DNA from: a virus
Length of the DNA stretch: 43,440 nucleotides
IMG/VR virus record: IMGVR_UViG_3300044695_004426
Location: 1 to 43,440 of that record
Direction: 5' to 3' (one strand)
Shown: positions 18,963 to 28,009 of the stretch, piece by piece
Numbering within the stretch: position 1 is the stretch's first letter
Layout: every line of letters starts with the position of its first letter
The notes under the pieces: generated by a model
The model's database searches: none
The model's input: the letters and a program-made list of their open reading frames with translations, nothing else
What the model was told of the DNA's origin: nothing
Translations under genes and position numbers: made by a program

Positions 18963-19408
18963 ACCTGTACGAACTCGGGTTGGATCTACTCACCGAATGC
19001 GAGTCCCTGCTGGACCCGCATGTCACCGGTCGGGATCTACCGGCCCGACGGTATGTCGGTCACGGTGAACCACCGGTCGAGTCGTGCGCCGGTTTGTTGG
19101 CGGTGTGGTTCGGTCCGTTGGAGATCCGGCAGATCTCGAGGGGTGACACGAGGCAAGTTCGTCGGGTGGCGTCGGTGAACGTGGATGTGTGGCGGTGCTG
19201 GCCGACCGGTGATCGGGAAGCTCCGACGGTGGACGAACTCACCGGGGCGTCGGTCATGGTGGCGGACGACTGCGACAGACTGACCGGAGGGCTACCTGTG
19301 TGGGCGTCTGACGGGTGTACGAACGTGGAATGGCGTCCCGCCTTGCCGTTGGGTCCGAACGGCGGAATGGCCGGGTGGCGGATCCCGTTGCTTATCGACC
19401 TGGGGTGA
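18959..19408 (+). CDS. tail terminator protein
   Basis: 149 residues from GTG 18959, coupled to the gene before; the in-frame codon at 18917 would overlap that gene heavily. Size, position after gp10-like, and the mid-protein segment RVASVNVDVWRCWPTGDRE, seen in actinophage terminators, support the role. Terminators cap the tail tube after it reaches the tape-measure length. No Shine-Dalgarno is evident, so it relies on coupling. Confidence 0.6.
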   Translation: MNLYELGLDLLTECESLLDPHVTGRDLPARRYVGHGEPPVESCAGLLAVWFGPLEIRQISRGDTRQVRRVASVNVDVWRCWPTGDREAPTVDELTGASVMVADDCDRLTGGLPVWASDGCTNVEWRPALPLGPNGGMAGWRIPLLIDLG

Positions 19409-19416
19409 CCGGTCAC
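19405..19416 (+). promoter_or_regulatory. 12-bp perfect palindrome before ssb
   Basis: GTGACCGGTCAC reads identically on both strands, covers the terminator gene stop codon, and lies 60-71 bases before the SSB start. A -10-like TACCAT at 19439-19444 has no good -35. Possible operator or chance occurrence in a GC-rich context. Confidence 0.35.
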
Positions 19417-19475
19417 AAGGCTTGTCGCAGCCCGGTGCTACCATGTGATCTCCGACTAAGGGAAGGGATCAGACC

Positions 19476-19871
19476 ATGAACACAAGCGTCCATCTGACCG
19501 GCAACGCAACTCGTGAACCTGAGTTGAGGTACACCGGGAGCGGCAAGGCGGTTACCTCGTTCGGTGTGGCGGTGTCGTCACGAGTGAAGAACGAAGCGAC
19601 CGGACAATGGGAGGACGGCGATCCGTCGTTCTACGACGTGACCTGTTTCGGGTTGTTGGCCGAGTCAGCCGCCGAAACGATCGGTAAGGGTCAGCGGGTC
19701 ATGGTTCAAGGCAAGTTACGTCAGTCCCGGTGGGAACAGGACGGGGCGGCACGGTCGAAGGTGGAAGTTATTGCCGACGAGGTCGGCACGTCAGTTCTGT
19801 TCGCTTCGTTGTCTGACCGTAAGGACCGCAACGTGCCCGCTACCGGCATGTCCGAAGAGGATCCGTTCTGA
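19476..19871 (+). CDS. ssb: single-stranded DNA-binding protein
   Basis: 131 residues from ATG 19476 (AAGGGAAGGG upstream). The OB-fold start, NTSVHLTGNATREPELRY then SGKAVTSFGVAVSSR, the central FYDVTCFGLLAESAAETI, and KGQRVMVQGKL match bacterial SSB. The acidic tip EEDPF is the conserved protein-interaction tail ending in Pro-Phe. It would coat single-stranded DNA during replication and recruit repair enzymes. The gene is oddly placed between tail terminator and tail chaperone genes, 12 kb away from the recombination genes. Confidence 0.9.
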   Translation: MNTSVHLTGNATREPELRYTGSGKAVTSFGVAVSSRVKNEATGQWEDGDPSFYDVTCFGLLAESAAETIGKGQRVMVQGKLRQSRWEQDGAARSKVEVIADEVGTSVLFASLSDRKDRNVPATGMSEEDPF

Positions 19872-19882
19872 GAGGGGAAGCA

Positions 19883-20227
19883 ATGCCTAAGACAAACCGT
19901 GACGGTGTCGAACTGTTGGACGACGGACGGGTGCGACTCGTGATCGACGGGACGGTGCGGACGTTGCGCCGACCTAAGATCGGTGAACTGCGAACCCTGT
20001 TCACGTCCATTGAGGCGGTCGGGTCTAAGGACCGGAAACCTGCCGACGGTGCGTTCGACGGTGCCGACGATGTGGCGTCGTGGTGGCGTGACGTGGTGGA
20101 CACCCTCGGTGACGGCGATCCGTTGCCGTCAGACACCGACGATCTTCCCGTGTGGATCTTGTCCGGGAACCTGATCTCGAAGGTCGCTACCCATTGGCGT
20201 GAGGTCCCTTACCTGTCTGGCGGGTAA
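19883..20227 (+). CDS. tail assembly chaperone, upstream (G-like) frame
   Basis: 114 residues, ATG 19883 with GAGGGGAAGC. It is a small protein immediately before a second overlapping ORF and then the tape measure gene: the classic position of the tail chaperone pair. The protein opens with a short beta hairpin (DDGRVRLVIDGTVRTLRRP) and a helix (KIGELRTLFTSI), as in actinophage chaperones. The second ORF lies in the -1 frame, open from 20203, so a programmed -1 shift before the TAA at 20225 could extend the product. Confidence 0.7.
   Translation: MPKTNRDGVELLDDGRVRLVIDGTVRTLRRPKIGELRTLFTSIEAVGSKDRKPADGAFDGADDVASWWRDVVDTLGDGDPLPSDTDDLPVWILSGNLISKVATHWREVPYLSGG
20203..20227 (+). other. probable -1 frameshift window
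   Basis: The 0 frame ends at TAA 20225, while the -1 frame is open from 20203 after a TGA at 20200. Only this 25-base interval can host the shift. No canonical X-XXY-YYZ heptamer is clear; GGCGGG just before the stop (20219-20224), followed by a short ACCG/CGGT hairpin, is the best candidate. Confidence 0.45.
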
Positions 20228-20283
20228 CCGGGAGCGGTCCGTCAGACTTTGAGGCTCCAACAACACCGCTAGCGGGTTCACAC

Positions 20284-20577
20284 TTGGAGTGGTTCGCGTT
20301 CCTGTTCCGACGGTGCGCCGTCGAGTTCCATTGGTCGGCCCGCACCATCGACGACCTCGAGGTGTGGGAGGTTGGGGCGGCGCTAGGTGTCGCTACAACC
20401 GACGTGGAAACGTGGGCGAAGTCCCGTCCGACCCCTGAACCCGGTGGCGTACACTCAGGGCGGGACCTGGTGGCAGAACGTATCGCCGCCGCTAAGGGAA
20501 CCGGACCCGCACCGGAGGCAGACGTAATGACTCCGAACCAGGTCAGGTTCATTCAGGAGACTTTGCGTGTCGGTTAG
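20284..20577 (+). CDS. tail assembly chaperone, downstream (GT-like) frame
   Basis: 97 residues if started at TTG 20284, although the open frame extends back to 20203 and no earlier start codon exists. It is therefore more likely read only as a -1 frameshift extension of the gene at 19883. The segment FLFRRCAVEFHWSARTIDD, followed by LEVWEVGAALG, resembles the C-terminal part of actinophage tail chaperones. It overlaps the tape measure start by 11 bases. Confidence 0.65.
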   Translation: MEWFAFLFRRCAVEFHWSARTIDDLEVWEVGAALGVATTDVETWAKSRPTPEPGGVHSGRDLVAERIAAAKGTGPAPEADVMTPNQVRFIQETLRVG

Positions 20578-23533
20578 GGAAACACTCGAACTGGACATTA
20601 CCGAGGCCCTCGAACGGGTCGCCTCGGTTGGTGACGCCCTGACCGAGATCGCCCGTGCTTGGGGCGACAACTTGCGTGACGCCGTGTCCGCAGCGTTTGA
20701 GGACCTCCCGATCGTTGAGGCACCACCGATCGACACGACAGCGATCACCGACGAGGTGTCCGCAGCGATCGAAGAGGCGACCGCACCGGAACAAACGGTG
20801 CAGGTCGAAGCGGCAGGTTCGATCGGTGAATGGGTTCAGGCAGAGATCGACTCGATCGACACGTCGGTTGAGGTGGACGTTACGGCGAACACATCCGAAG
20901 CTCAGCAACAGATCGACGAGTTGAGCGGTGCCGGTGCGGGTGCTACGTCCACGTTGGAAGGGTTGGGGAGTGCCGCTGAGGGTTTGGATTCGGTGGCCGG
21001 GTTCGCCGCCGGTGGTGGTGTGGGTGCTTTGAGCGGTGAGCTGAAGGAGTTCGGTCCTGCAGGTGTCGCCGCGGCGGTCGGTGTCGGTGTCACGGTTGGG
21101 GCGTTCGCTGATCTGTATTCGTCGGCGTTGGACGCCATTGCGGTGCAGCAGGCTTACGACGCCACGTTGGGCGAGTTGGGTGGACAACTCCAAGACTTGT
21201 CGGGTGGCACTACCGGTCTAACCGGAACGATCGACAAGATGACTCAGAGCCTCGGGTCGTCGGATGAGGCGGTAAAGACTTCGCTTATCCGACTTGGTTC
21301 GTTACAACGAACGTCGGAAGCGACCGACACCGAGATCGCCAACCTCGGGCAACAGTTCTTCGGTGTGGCCGCTTATCTGAGATCCACGAATCCGGCGCTG
21401 GGTGATGTGGATCAGATCATGGACCGGCTGTTCCGAACGATCGCAATGGGTGGTCCACGGTTGGCGACTCTGGGGATCGACCTCGAGAAAGCAGATATCG
21501 AAGCCCGGGCGTTGGAGATGTCAGGCAAGGGTGCTGGAGAGTCGTTGTCGTTCGCTGAACTCCAGGCTGCCGGTATCTCGTTAGCGTTCGAGCAGTTGAG
21601 TCCGAACATGACGGCGATCACCGACGGCATGGACAATGTCCTTATAACGTCGGAACGACTTCAGGAGCGGTGGGGAGATCTGAAAGAGGAACTGGGTGCC
21701 ACGTTCCTCCAAGCGTTCCAGTCGAGCCTCGTGGACGGTTCCGAAGCGATCAACGAACTTGTCGCTGCGATGGAACCACTAATCCGGATCACTGGTGTTC
21801 TGCTCGCCGAAGGTTTGGGTGCCGTAGCCGACGGCATGGAAGGGGTCGCAGATGTGGTCCGACCGTTGGCGTCTCTACTCGAATCGTTGCCGTTGGACGG
21901 TTTGGGTGAAAGTTCCGAGGACGCCGGGATCGGAATCACGTTGCTTCAGGACGCCCTCGAGGGCCTGGTGACCACGCTTATAAACGGCATTCCCGGTCTC
22001 GGACAACTGTTCCAGATCACACGGATTCTCGGTGACATCATCCCGACCGAGGAGGTCACGGAGGACGCCGACGGTGCCGCCGAAGCGATGGCCGGATTCG
22101 CTGACGAAGTCATCGACTCTCTCATGGCGATGGTCCAAGCAACGGAGCAAACCTATCAACTGGCCGAAGCTCTTCAGACCGCCGGACAGAACGCGTTGGA
22201 GTTCTACAACGAAGCACTAACGAATGTTCCGTCGGTCACCGATGCGTTCTCGGAACTGTCCGACGAGGTGGGCACCGGTCAGATCCTCGAGTCGTTGGAC
22301 CGGTCTCTCGCCGGGACGCGTGACTGGGTGGCTGGGATTCAGGCACAACTCTCGGCCGGTAATGAGAACGTGGCGGCGCTCATGTCGCAACTCGGTGCCG
22401 ATAAGTCACGAATCCTGTTGGAGTCCTACGACGGTGAACTGACCGACCTCGAGGACCATCTGCGGCGTCTGTACGAAGCGGAACTGTTCGCCCGTCAGGA
22501 GATCCGAGCGATCGCTGTTGAGCAGTACCTAATCCAAACCGGTGAGACCGCCGAAGCAGCACGGGCGATCACGGAAAGTTACAAAGGTGCCCTGTTGCTT
22601 GGGGACGCCACCGTCGAATCGATCGACACGGCGCGCTCAGCGTTCTACCAGAATCTCGGCTCGTTGGGCGGGACGGAACTCGGAACCACCGAGTCCACAA
22701 ACTTCGCTGCCGCCCTGAACATTACGACCCCGACGACGGATCAGTTAGCGGCGATCTCGGCGGTGTGGCAGGCGGCGACGACACCAGGCGAAGCGGGTCA
22801 GGTCGGTTTGGACACCGCCCTATTCTTCGCTCAGTCGTTGGGGGCTGCGTCACCTCTCACAACCGATCAGATCAACGCCCTAGTCGGCATCATCCGTGGC
22901 GGCGGCTGGTACGGGGCAGGAACCGACGGTGGTGGCGCTGCCGGGCAGGGTGTCGCTGATGGTCTCACCGGTCAGCAGGGCAATGTTGAGACGCAGTCGA
23001 ATGTCGTCTCTACCGGGATCTCGTCTGCGATTACGAACGTCGCATGGAACCAGATCGGTCGTGACGTTGTTCAGGGAATCATCGACGGGATAGGCGACGA
23101 GTTACAACCGCTCCGCGACACAGCGCGCGAAGTGGCGAACGCCATTCTCGGACCGCTCGGTTTCATCCTCCGTCTGCGTTCACCGTCACGCGAGATGTTC
23201 GACATGGGTGTCGATACCGTGACCGGTTTGCGACTCGGTATGGAATCGCAGATCGCTTCTATTGCGGAGGTGTCGGCGGCGGTGGCTGAGGCGGCGACTA
23301 TCGAACCGACGGTGGGTGGTTTCTCTACGACGAACCCGACTGGGTTGGTTGTTGGCGGATCTGTGGCGGGTGACGGTGGAAACCCGAACACAACCGAGAT
23401 AAACGTCACCGTTCCGGTAACGGTTGGTGCCGGTATGACCGCCGAGGACGGTGACCGTATCGGTCGCACCGCTGGGGTTGCGGCGTCGCAGGAACTTAGG
23501 CGGATTCTCCGACTCGAAGGGGTGGTGGCATGA
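20567..23533 (+). CDS. tape measure protein
   Basis: 988 residues from GTG 20567 (CAGGAGA just upstream). The protein is long, helical and Ala/Gly-rich. It has a central hydrophobic segment (GVAAAVGVGVTVGAFADLY, about residues 163-181), an early coiled-coil domain, and tape-measure-type sequence DKMTQSLGSSDEAVKTSLI and SPSREMFDMGVDTVTGLRLG. The length sets the tail length: at about 0.15 nm per residue, near 150 nm. Its size, and being the longest protein after the fibre, plus the chaperone genes upstream, make the call safe. Confidence 0.85.
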   Translation: MSVRETLELDITEALERVASVGDALTEIARAWGDNLRDAVSAAFEDLPIVEAPPIDTTAITDEVSAAIEEATAPEQTVQVEAAGSIGEWVQAEIDSIDTSVEVDVTANTSEAQQQIDELSGAGAGATSTLEGLGSAAEGLDSVAGFAAGGGVGALSGELKEFGPAGVAAAVGVGVTVGAFADLYSSALDAIAVQQAYDATLGELGGQLQDLSGGTTGLTGTIDKMTQSLGSSDEAVKTSLIRLGSLQRTSEATDTEIANLGQQFFGVAAYLRSTNPALGDVDQIMDRLFRTIAMGGPRLATLGIDLEKADIEARALEMSGKGAGESLSFAELQAAGISLAFEQLSPNMTAITDGMDNVLITSERLQERWGDLKEELGATFLQAFQSSLVDGSEAINELVAAMEPLIRITGVLLAEGLGAVADGMEGVADVVRPLASLLESLPLDGLGESSEDAGIGITLLQDALEGLVTTLINGIPGLGQLFQITRILGDIIPTEEVTEDADGAAEAMAGFADEVIDSLMAMVQATEQTYQLAEALQTAGQNALEFYNEALTNVPSVTDAFSELSDEVGTGQILESLDRSLAGTRDWVAGIQAQLSAGNENVAALMSQLGADKSRILLESYDGELTDLEDHLRRLYEAELFARQEIRAIAVEQYLIQTGETAEAARAITESYKGALLLGDATVESIDTARSAFYQNLGSLGGTELGTTESTNFAAALNITTPTTDQLAAISAVWQAATTPGEAGQVGLDTALFFAQSLGAASPLTTDQINALVGIIRGGGWYGAGTDGGGAAGQGVADGLTGQQGNVETQSNVVSTGISSAITNVAWNQIGRDVVQGIIDGIGDELQPLRDTAREVANAILGPLGFILRLRSPSREMFDMGVDTVTGLRLGMESQIASIAEVSAAVAEAATIEPTVGGFSTTNPTGLVVGGSVAGDGGNPNTTEINVTVPVTVGAGMTAEDGDRIGRTAGVAASQELRRILRLEGVVA

Positions 23534-26289
23534 CCGATCGTTGGAACCCGAACGCCGACGACGAGTGCGTGTACGGGTTGGAATGGAATCCGACACGTCA
23601 GGTGGACCGCCCGATCGGAGGGACCGGTCCGAACTCGTACTCGTGGAAACTGACCGGGTCAGTAACCGAGGACATAGACCGTTTGTATCTGTGGTCGCCT
23701 CAGGACGTGCCCGGTGCTTACGACACGGTGGATGTGTACGCCGAGGACGACCTGGTCGCCGTGAACGAGACAACCGATGTGTACCCGTACTCGGGTGACG
23801 CTAACGCCCTGATGTTGCGTCCGTTGGGTGGACGGTGGTTCTCCGGTGATAGTCGAACCGAGTCCGTGAATCAGGATCGGATGACCACCGAAACCGACGA
23901 CTGGTACAACCTGATCCAACCGGGCACACCAACACCGGGCACGTTCCGTGGTGCGTTCGACTACGGACTGCTCTTCGTTGGTTTCGTGTTTGACGATCCG
24001 GTCCCGTTGTACGACTACCAGTTCATAGGGCTAACACCGGTGTCGGTTCTGTATGACGCACCGTTGGCGGCGGCGTCACCGGCGTTGCCTGATTACCGTT
24101 CGACGTTCTCCCGGTGGGCGTTTCATGTGGACAACCTGTCCTCAAACGTGGGCACCGACCGGGTGTTGGGTTTGACCGTGTCGTGTGTGTGTCAGCGACT
24201 AGTGGATCCTCGAGCCAGGTCCTCGGAGTATGACCAGCCTTACCGGGTCCGTCCGTTCTTGTCTATGAACGGCACGATCGTTCTCGGTCAGGCGTCCACG
24301 ATGCCGTCGAATCCGCAGCGGGTGTCGTTCACTTGGACCCGAAACCCGGTGACGGGTGGACCGTGGACCACCGACGATCTCGACGACTTCGATGTGTCTA
24401 CCGGTGTGAACGCGGTCGGCTGGTTCATGTCCCGACCTAACGATCCTCAGGTCAGGGCAGAAACGGCAGGGGCGATCTACGAAGCGACCGCCGAGGTCAC
24501 CCACGTTCCCGAAACACGATCGGCGGTGGCATACCGAACGACTGAAACACAGGTGTTCGGATGGAACGAGTATCAGGTCGAAGCGATTCCGGGTGGTGGC
24601 GACTGGTCGAAACAGGACGCCACGACATACCTGATGAACGCCCGACTGGACGCTCAGGCACCGGTGGACTGGCGACCGACGTTGTCGCTTGCCGGTTTGT
24701 CGGTTCGTGCGTTGGGTGCCGGACCTGGTGACGCCAACAGTTTCGCCGAGGTGGTTCCGTCGTTTGCCGGGACGATCCCTCGAGACTTGGGTGAACCGAC
24801 CGGTTACGCCCCGGCGTGTCTGCTCCGGTTGCCGTCCGGGTCAGGTGACGTGTGTTCGGTGGACTCACAACCGTACGCAGTTATTCAGGACGAGGGACGA
24901 CTCGGCATTATCCGTCCCGTGTCAGGCCAACAGTTCTTGTGGCAGTTGTTACCGTTCGACGCCAGCGTGGATCCGCCGACCGTTCTACGGTTCTGGGCAC
25001 GGTCTGAGAACGACCAACCGCCGCAGGCTCAGATCGGCGCGTGGATCGTGGACGAGTCGAACAACCTCGAGGCGAACTCGGCGGTCCTCACACCGGATCA
25101 ACTGGTGTCGCCGGGTGTGTGGCAGCGGTTTGAGTTGCCGATCGAGGAAGTGTCGTGGTCGTCGGACGCAACACACACGGTCCTACTGTTCGCGTTCGGT
25201 GACGGTGTCGGATGGCAGGTCGCCGCGTATCAGGCGGGCGAGGCTGCCGGTGCGTTGTTCCCTACCGGTGCCGACATTCCGTCGGTAACGTATGGCGGCA
25301 CAACGTTGGCGGTTGCGGCTGGTGGCGACCCGTTCACGGTCCGGTCGTTTGCGGACTCGTCAATAAACTTGGGGAAGATCCCTGACACACCGGAGGACCT
25401 GACCGCACAATACGATCCGGTTACCTACGGTTGGGATCTGACGTGGTCCGGTGCCGGTGAGGACCCGTGTTCGCAACCTGGTTATTACGAGGTGCAGCGC
25501 CGGTCCACGAACACCCGTGCGTCCGATTATTCGTCGGACTGGCAGACGGTGTTTATCGCTGAGGTGGACGGCACCGCCGAAACGTACTCGGTCACAGACT
25601 TCGAGGGTTTCCGTGGACCTAACGACGGCACCGCAGATAACTGTTACCGAATCCGGTTGGTGGCAACTACCGGGTTTGCGTCGGAATGGTCGGAAGAGGT
25701 GTGCGCCGAAACCGACGACGCCGAACTCCCGTGCTGGTATCTGCTCAGGTCGAACCATTGGCCGGACAACTCGTTGCCGTTGTGGTTCATGGTGGATCAG
25801 ACACCACGCCGGTACCGACTACTCGAACAGGTGACGTTCGTTGAGTTTGAGGGTCGGGACGGTGCCGTCGCCGCCCGTGGCCTAACTGACCGGTTGGACA
25901 GTTTCGAGATCGACGCCATCGTCGCCGTGTCCGGTGCTAAGGACGCACCGGCATTGTCGGACTACGGCGGCGATGTTGGGCGACGACTGTTCGACACGCT
26001 CGCTGTCATCGGCGGAAACAAGCGGGACGACGACGGCAGGTTGTGGAGGTTGCCGTATGTGTCAGTCACCGACGAGGACGGAAACCGGTGGTTTGCCGTG
26101 TTGGAGACACCTACTGCTGAACGGTTGGAACCGTCGCACCGCCATACTCAGACGGTGATCGTGCGTGAGGTCACCCGCACCGCTACACCGGTCACGGTTG
26201 TAGATCTTGGCGACGGTGTCCTCGGTCCTGAACCTGCTCCGTCGAACGAACCGTTACCGCTGCCTCCGTATCCGGGACCCGGTTCGTGA
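23530..26289 (+). CDS. minor tail protein with fibronectin III domain
   Basis: 919 residues from ATG 23530, overlapping the tape measure stop by 4 bases. It is rich in beta structure. A lectin/jelly-roll-like region (about 430-600, LRFWARSENDQPPQAQIGAW) precedes a fibronectin type III domain (about 616-730, PDTPEDLTAQYDPVTYGWDL to EWSEEVCAETDD). The C-terminal part looks like a beta-rich baseplate or tail-tip domain. The position after the tape measure is that of distal tail or tip proteins. The exact role (Dit or tail spike) is not resolved. Confidence 0.6.
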   Translation: MTDRWNPNADDECVYGLEWNPTRQVDRPIGGTGPNSYSWKLTGSVTEDIDRLYLWSPQDVPGAYDTVDVYAEDDLVAVNETTDVYPYSGDANALMLRPLGGRWFSGDSRTESVNQDRMTTETDDWYNLIQPGTPTPGTFRGAFDYGLLFVGFVFDDPVPLYDYQFIGLTPVSVLYDAPLAAASPALPDYRSTFSRWAFHVDNLSSNVGTDRVLGLTVSCVCQRLVDPRARSSEYDQPYRVRPFLSMNGTIVLGQASTMPSNPQRVSFTWTRNPVTGGPWTTDDLDDFDVSTGVNAVGWFMSRPNDPQVRAETAGAIYEATAEVTHVPETRSAVAYRTTETQVFGWNEYQVEAIPGGGDWSKQDATTYLMNARLDAQAPVDWRPTLSLAGLSVRALGAGPGDANSFAEVVPSFAGTIPRDLGEPTGYAPACLLRLPSGSGDVCSVDSQPYAVIQDEGRLGIIRPVSGQQFLWQLLPFDASVDPPTVLRFWARSENDQPPQAQIGAWIVDESNNLEANSAVLTPDQLVSPGVWQRFELPIEEVSWSSDATHTVLLFAFGDGVGWQVAAYQAGEAAGALFPTGADIPSVTYGGTTLAVAAGGDPFTVRSFADSSINLGKIPDTPEDLTAQYDPVTYGWDLTWSGAGEDPCSQPGYYEVQRRSTNTRASDYSSDWQTVFIAEVDGTAETYSVTDFEGFRGPNDGTADNCYRIRLVATTGFASEWSEEVCAETDDAELPCWYLLRSNHWPDNSLPLWFMVDQTPRRYRLLEQVTFVEFEGRDGAVAARGLTDRLDSFEIDAIVAVSGAKDAPALSDYGGDVGRRLFDTLAVIGGNKRDDDGRLWRLPYVSVTDEDGNRWFAVLETPTAERLEPSHRHTQTVIVREVTRTATPVTVVDLGDGVLGPEPAPSNEPLPLPPYPGPGS

Positions 26290-27311
26290 CCACGTTCGCC
26301 TACGAGGTCCGTTGGTCGGTCGCTGACCGTGACGCAAACCTGATCGGTGACATTGCCGGTCGGGACGGAACGATCGTGTGGGACGGTCAGGCACGCATTC
26401 AACGGGCAGCGCGTGGTGTGTCGTTCGACTCGTCCGACTGGTCCAGCGTGAATCCTCTAACGGACTGGTTAGTTCCACGGTTCGTGCGTCAGGACGGCAC
26501 GTCGGTTCGGTTAGGTCACTTCACCGCGGCCGACGTTCCTCGCCGGTGGCGTACCTCGTCAGTCACCTACGATCCGCAACCGTACCTAACGGATGGTGGT
26601 GCCTTATTGCAGAACCCGTCGCCGTATGTGCTGGCCGGTTCGGAAGGCGAAGCGATCTCGGACGCCATCGCCCGTGTCGTGGAGGTCGCCGGAATCTACC
26701 GGTACAACATCGAGTCGGCGGGCAACGTGCTTGGCGAACCGGTGGCGTATCCGGCAGGAACCACCTACACCGAGGCCCTAACAGGGTTGGCGGACCTGGC
26801 CGGGTTCTTACCTCCGTACTTTGACCGTGACGGTGTGCTGGTGTTGCGGTCCGTACCGACCGGTTCACCGTTGCCTGAGGTTGTGTATGACGGGGCGTCC
26901 ATTGTTCGTGACACACGAGTCGAGGACGACGATCTGTTGTCGGCACCGAACACGTTCGTTGTGTTGGGTGCCGGTGCGTCTGACGGTCCGATCGTGGCGG
27001 TGTCTGAGCTTCCTCCCTCCGCCCCGAATAGTGTCGCTAACCGGGCTGGTCGGCGGATCACGAAGGTTGTTCGTGAACAGGGAATCGACACGGTGGATCA
27101 GGCGGAACGGTTGGCGGCGTTGGTGGCCGCAACTGCGGTCCGTCAGTTCCAACGGGTCACGTTCGGGTCGTTAGCGAACCCTGTTCACGACGGGTTCACG
27201 GTTGTTCAGGTGAACGGTGCCGTCCTGTTGGAACACCGGTGGGATCTCCCGTTGGACGTTGGGCAGGTTATGACTCACGAAGTTTCGACTATTGCGGAGG
27301 TTTCGTCGTGA
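26286..27311 (+). CDS. minor tail protein
   Basis: 341 residues from GTG 26286, overlapping the previous gene by 4 bases. The N-terminal region (VSFDSSDWSSVNPLTDWLVP, later HFTAADVPRRWRTSSV) matches actinophage minor tail proteins that follow the large one. The central LSAPNTFVVLGAGASDGPI, and the C-terminal RFQRVTFG-like segment, suggest a baseplate hub-type fold as in gp27/gpD relatives. Identity to a named baseplate protein is inferred from order only. Confidence 0.55.
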   Translation: MTTFAYEVRWSVADRDANLIGDIAGRDGTIVWDGQARIQRAARGVSFDSSDWSSVNPLTDWLVPRFVRQDGTSVRLGHFTAADVPRRWRTSSVTYDPQPYLTDGGALLQNPSPYVLAGSEGEAISDAIARVVEVAGIYRYNIESAGNVLGEPVAYPAGTTYTEALTGLADLAGFLPPYFDRDGVLVLRSVPTGSPLPEVVYDGASIVRDTRVEDDDLLSAPNTFVVLGAGASDGPIVAVSELPPSAPNSVANRAGRRITKVVREQGIDTVDQAERLAALVAATAVRQFQRVTFGSLANPVHDGFTVVQVNGAVLLEHRWDLPLDVGQVMTHEVSTIAEVSS

Positions 27312-28000
27312 TAGAACCGGACGAGGTTAGGACCCTGATCCAGTCGGTGCGGGCTGTGGAACCGCAAGGGTTCCGGTTGGCTCCGGGTGCGGTGTCCTCG
27401 GTGGACCGAGATCGTCGTGTCGCGTCGGTGGTCATGGACGGCGACCCGTTGGGAACTGAGGTGGAAACACGATGCCTGTTTGCCGACATAGGCGAAGAGG
27501 ATCGGGTCATGGTGGCGTTCGATCCGCCTCGAGGCGTGTTTATCGTCGGGACGATCGGTCGGGTTACTGAGGCGGGGCAAACCGTGTTGTGGTACGAGAA
27601 CGACGACGTGACGTTGGATCTCGGGGAAGAATCGTCGGCAACGTTGGATGTGTCGATACCTGAGGTGTCGTTCCGTGCCGGTCGCCTGTACCGGTTCGAC
27701 TTGGTGGCGCAGGTCACGGTTTGTGGTGTGGCCGCAACGTTTCAGGTGGCACCGTGGACGTGGGGAAGTTCAGCGGTGGATCTCGCCAACGCTTACGATC
27801 CGTTTGCAACGACGATGACCGGGTGGACGTTGCTTCGTCCCGTGGAGAACGTGGTGGAGGCCCTCACGTTGCGACTGGTTGCGTCGGAGATCTCAGGCGC
27901 TGAGTGTTCGCCACCGTCGGTGTCGGGGTCCGTCAGGGTTCATGTGTGGGATACCGGACCGGACACGGCGGCACAGATCGTCGGTGTCGCCGGCAGTTAG
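27308..28000 (+). CDS. minor tail protein, OB-fold-like
   Basis: 230 residues from GTG 27308, coupled to the gene before; a longer ORF from 27239 is not needed. The N-terminal half contains AVSSVDRDRRVASVVMDGD and VMVAFDPPRGVFIVGTIG, the alternating pattern of a small OB-fold, as in baseplate spike (gpV/gp5-like) proteins. The C-terminal half is a separate beta-sandwich. It precedes the endolysin gene. Confidence 0.5.
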   Translation: MIEPDEVRTLIQSVRAVEPQGFRLAPGAVSSVDRDRRVASVVMDGDPLGTEVETRCLFADIGEEDRVMVAFDPPRGVFIVGTIGRVTEAGQTVLWYENDDVTLDLGEESSATLDVSIPEVSFRAGRLYRFDLVAQVTVCGVAATFQVAPWTWGSSAVDLANAYDPFATTMTGWTLLRPVENVVEALTLRLVASEISGAECSPPSVSGSVRVHVWDTGPDTAAQIVGVAGS

Positions 28001-28009
28001 GATCAGGGT

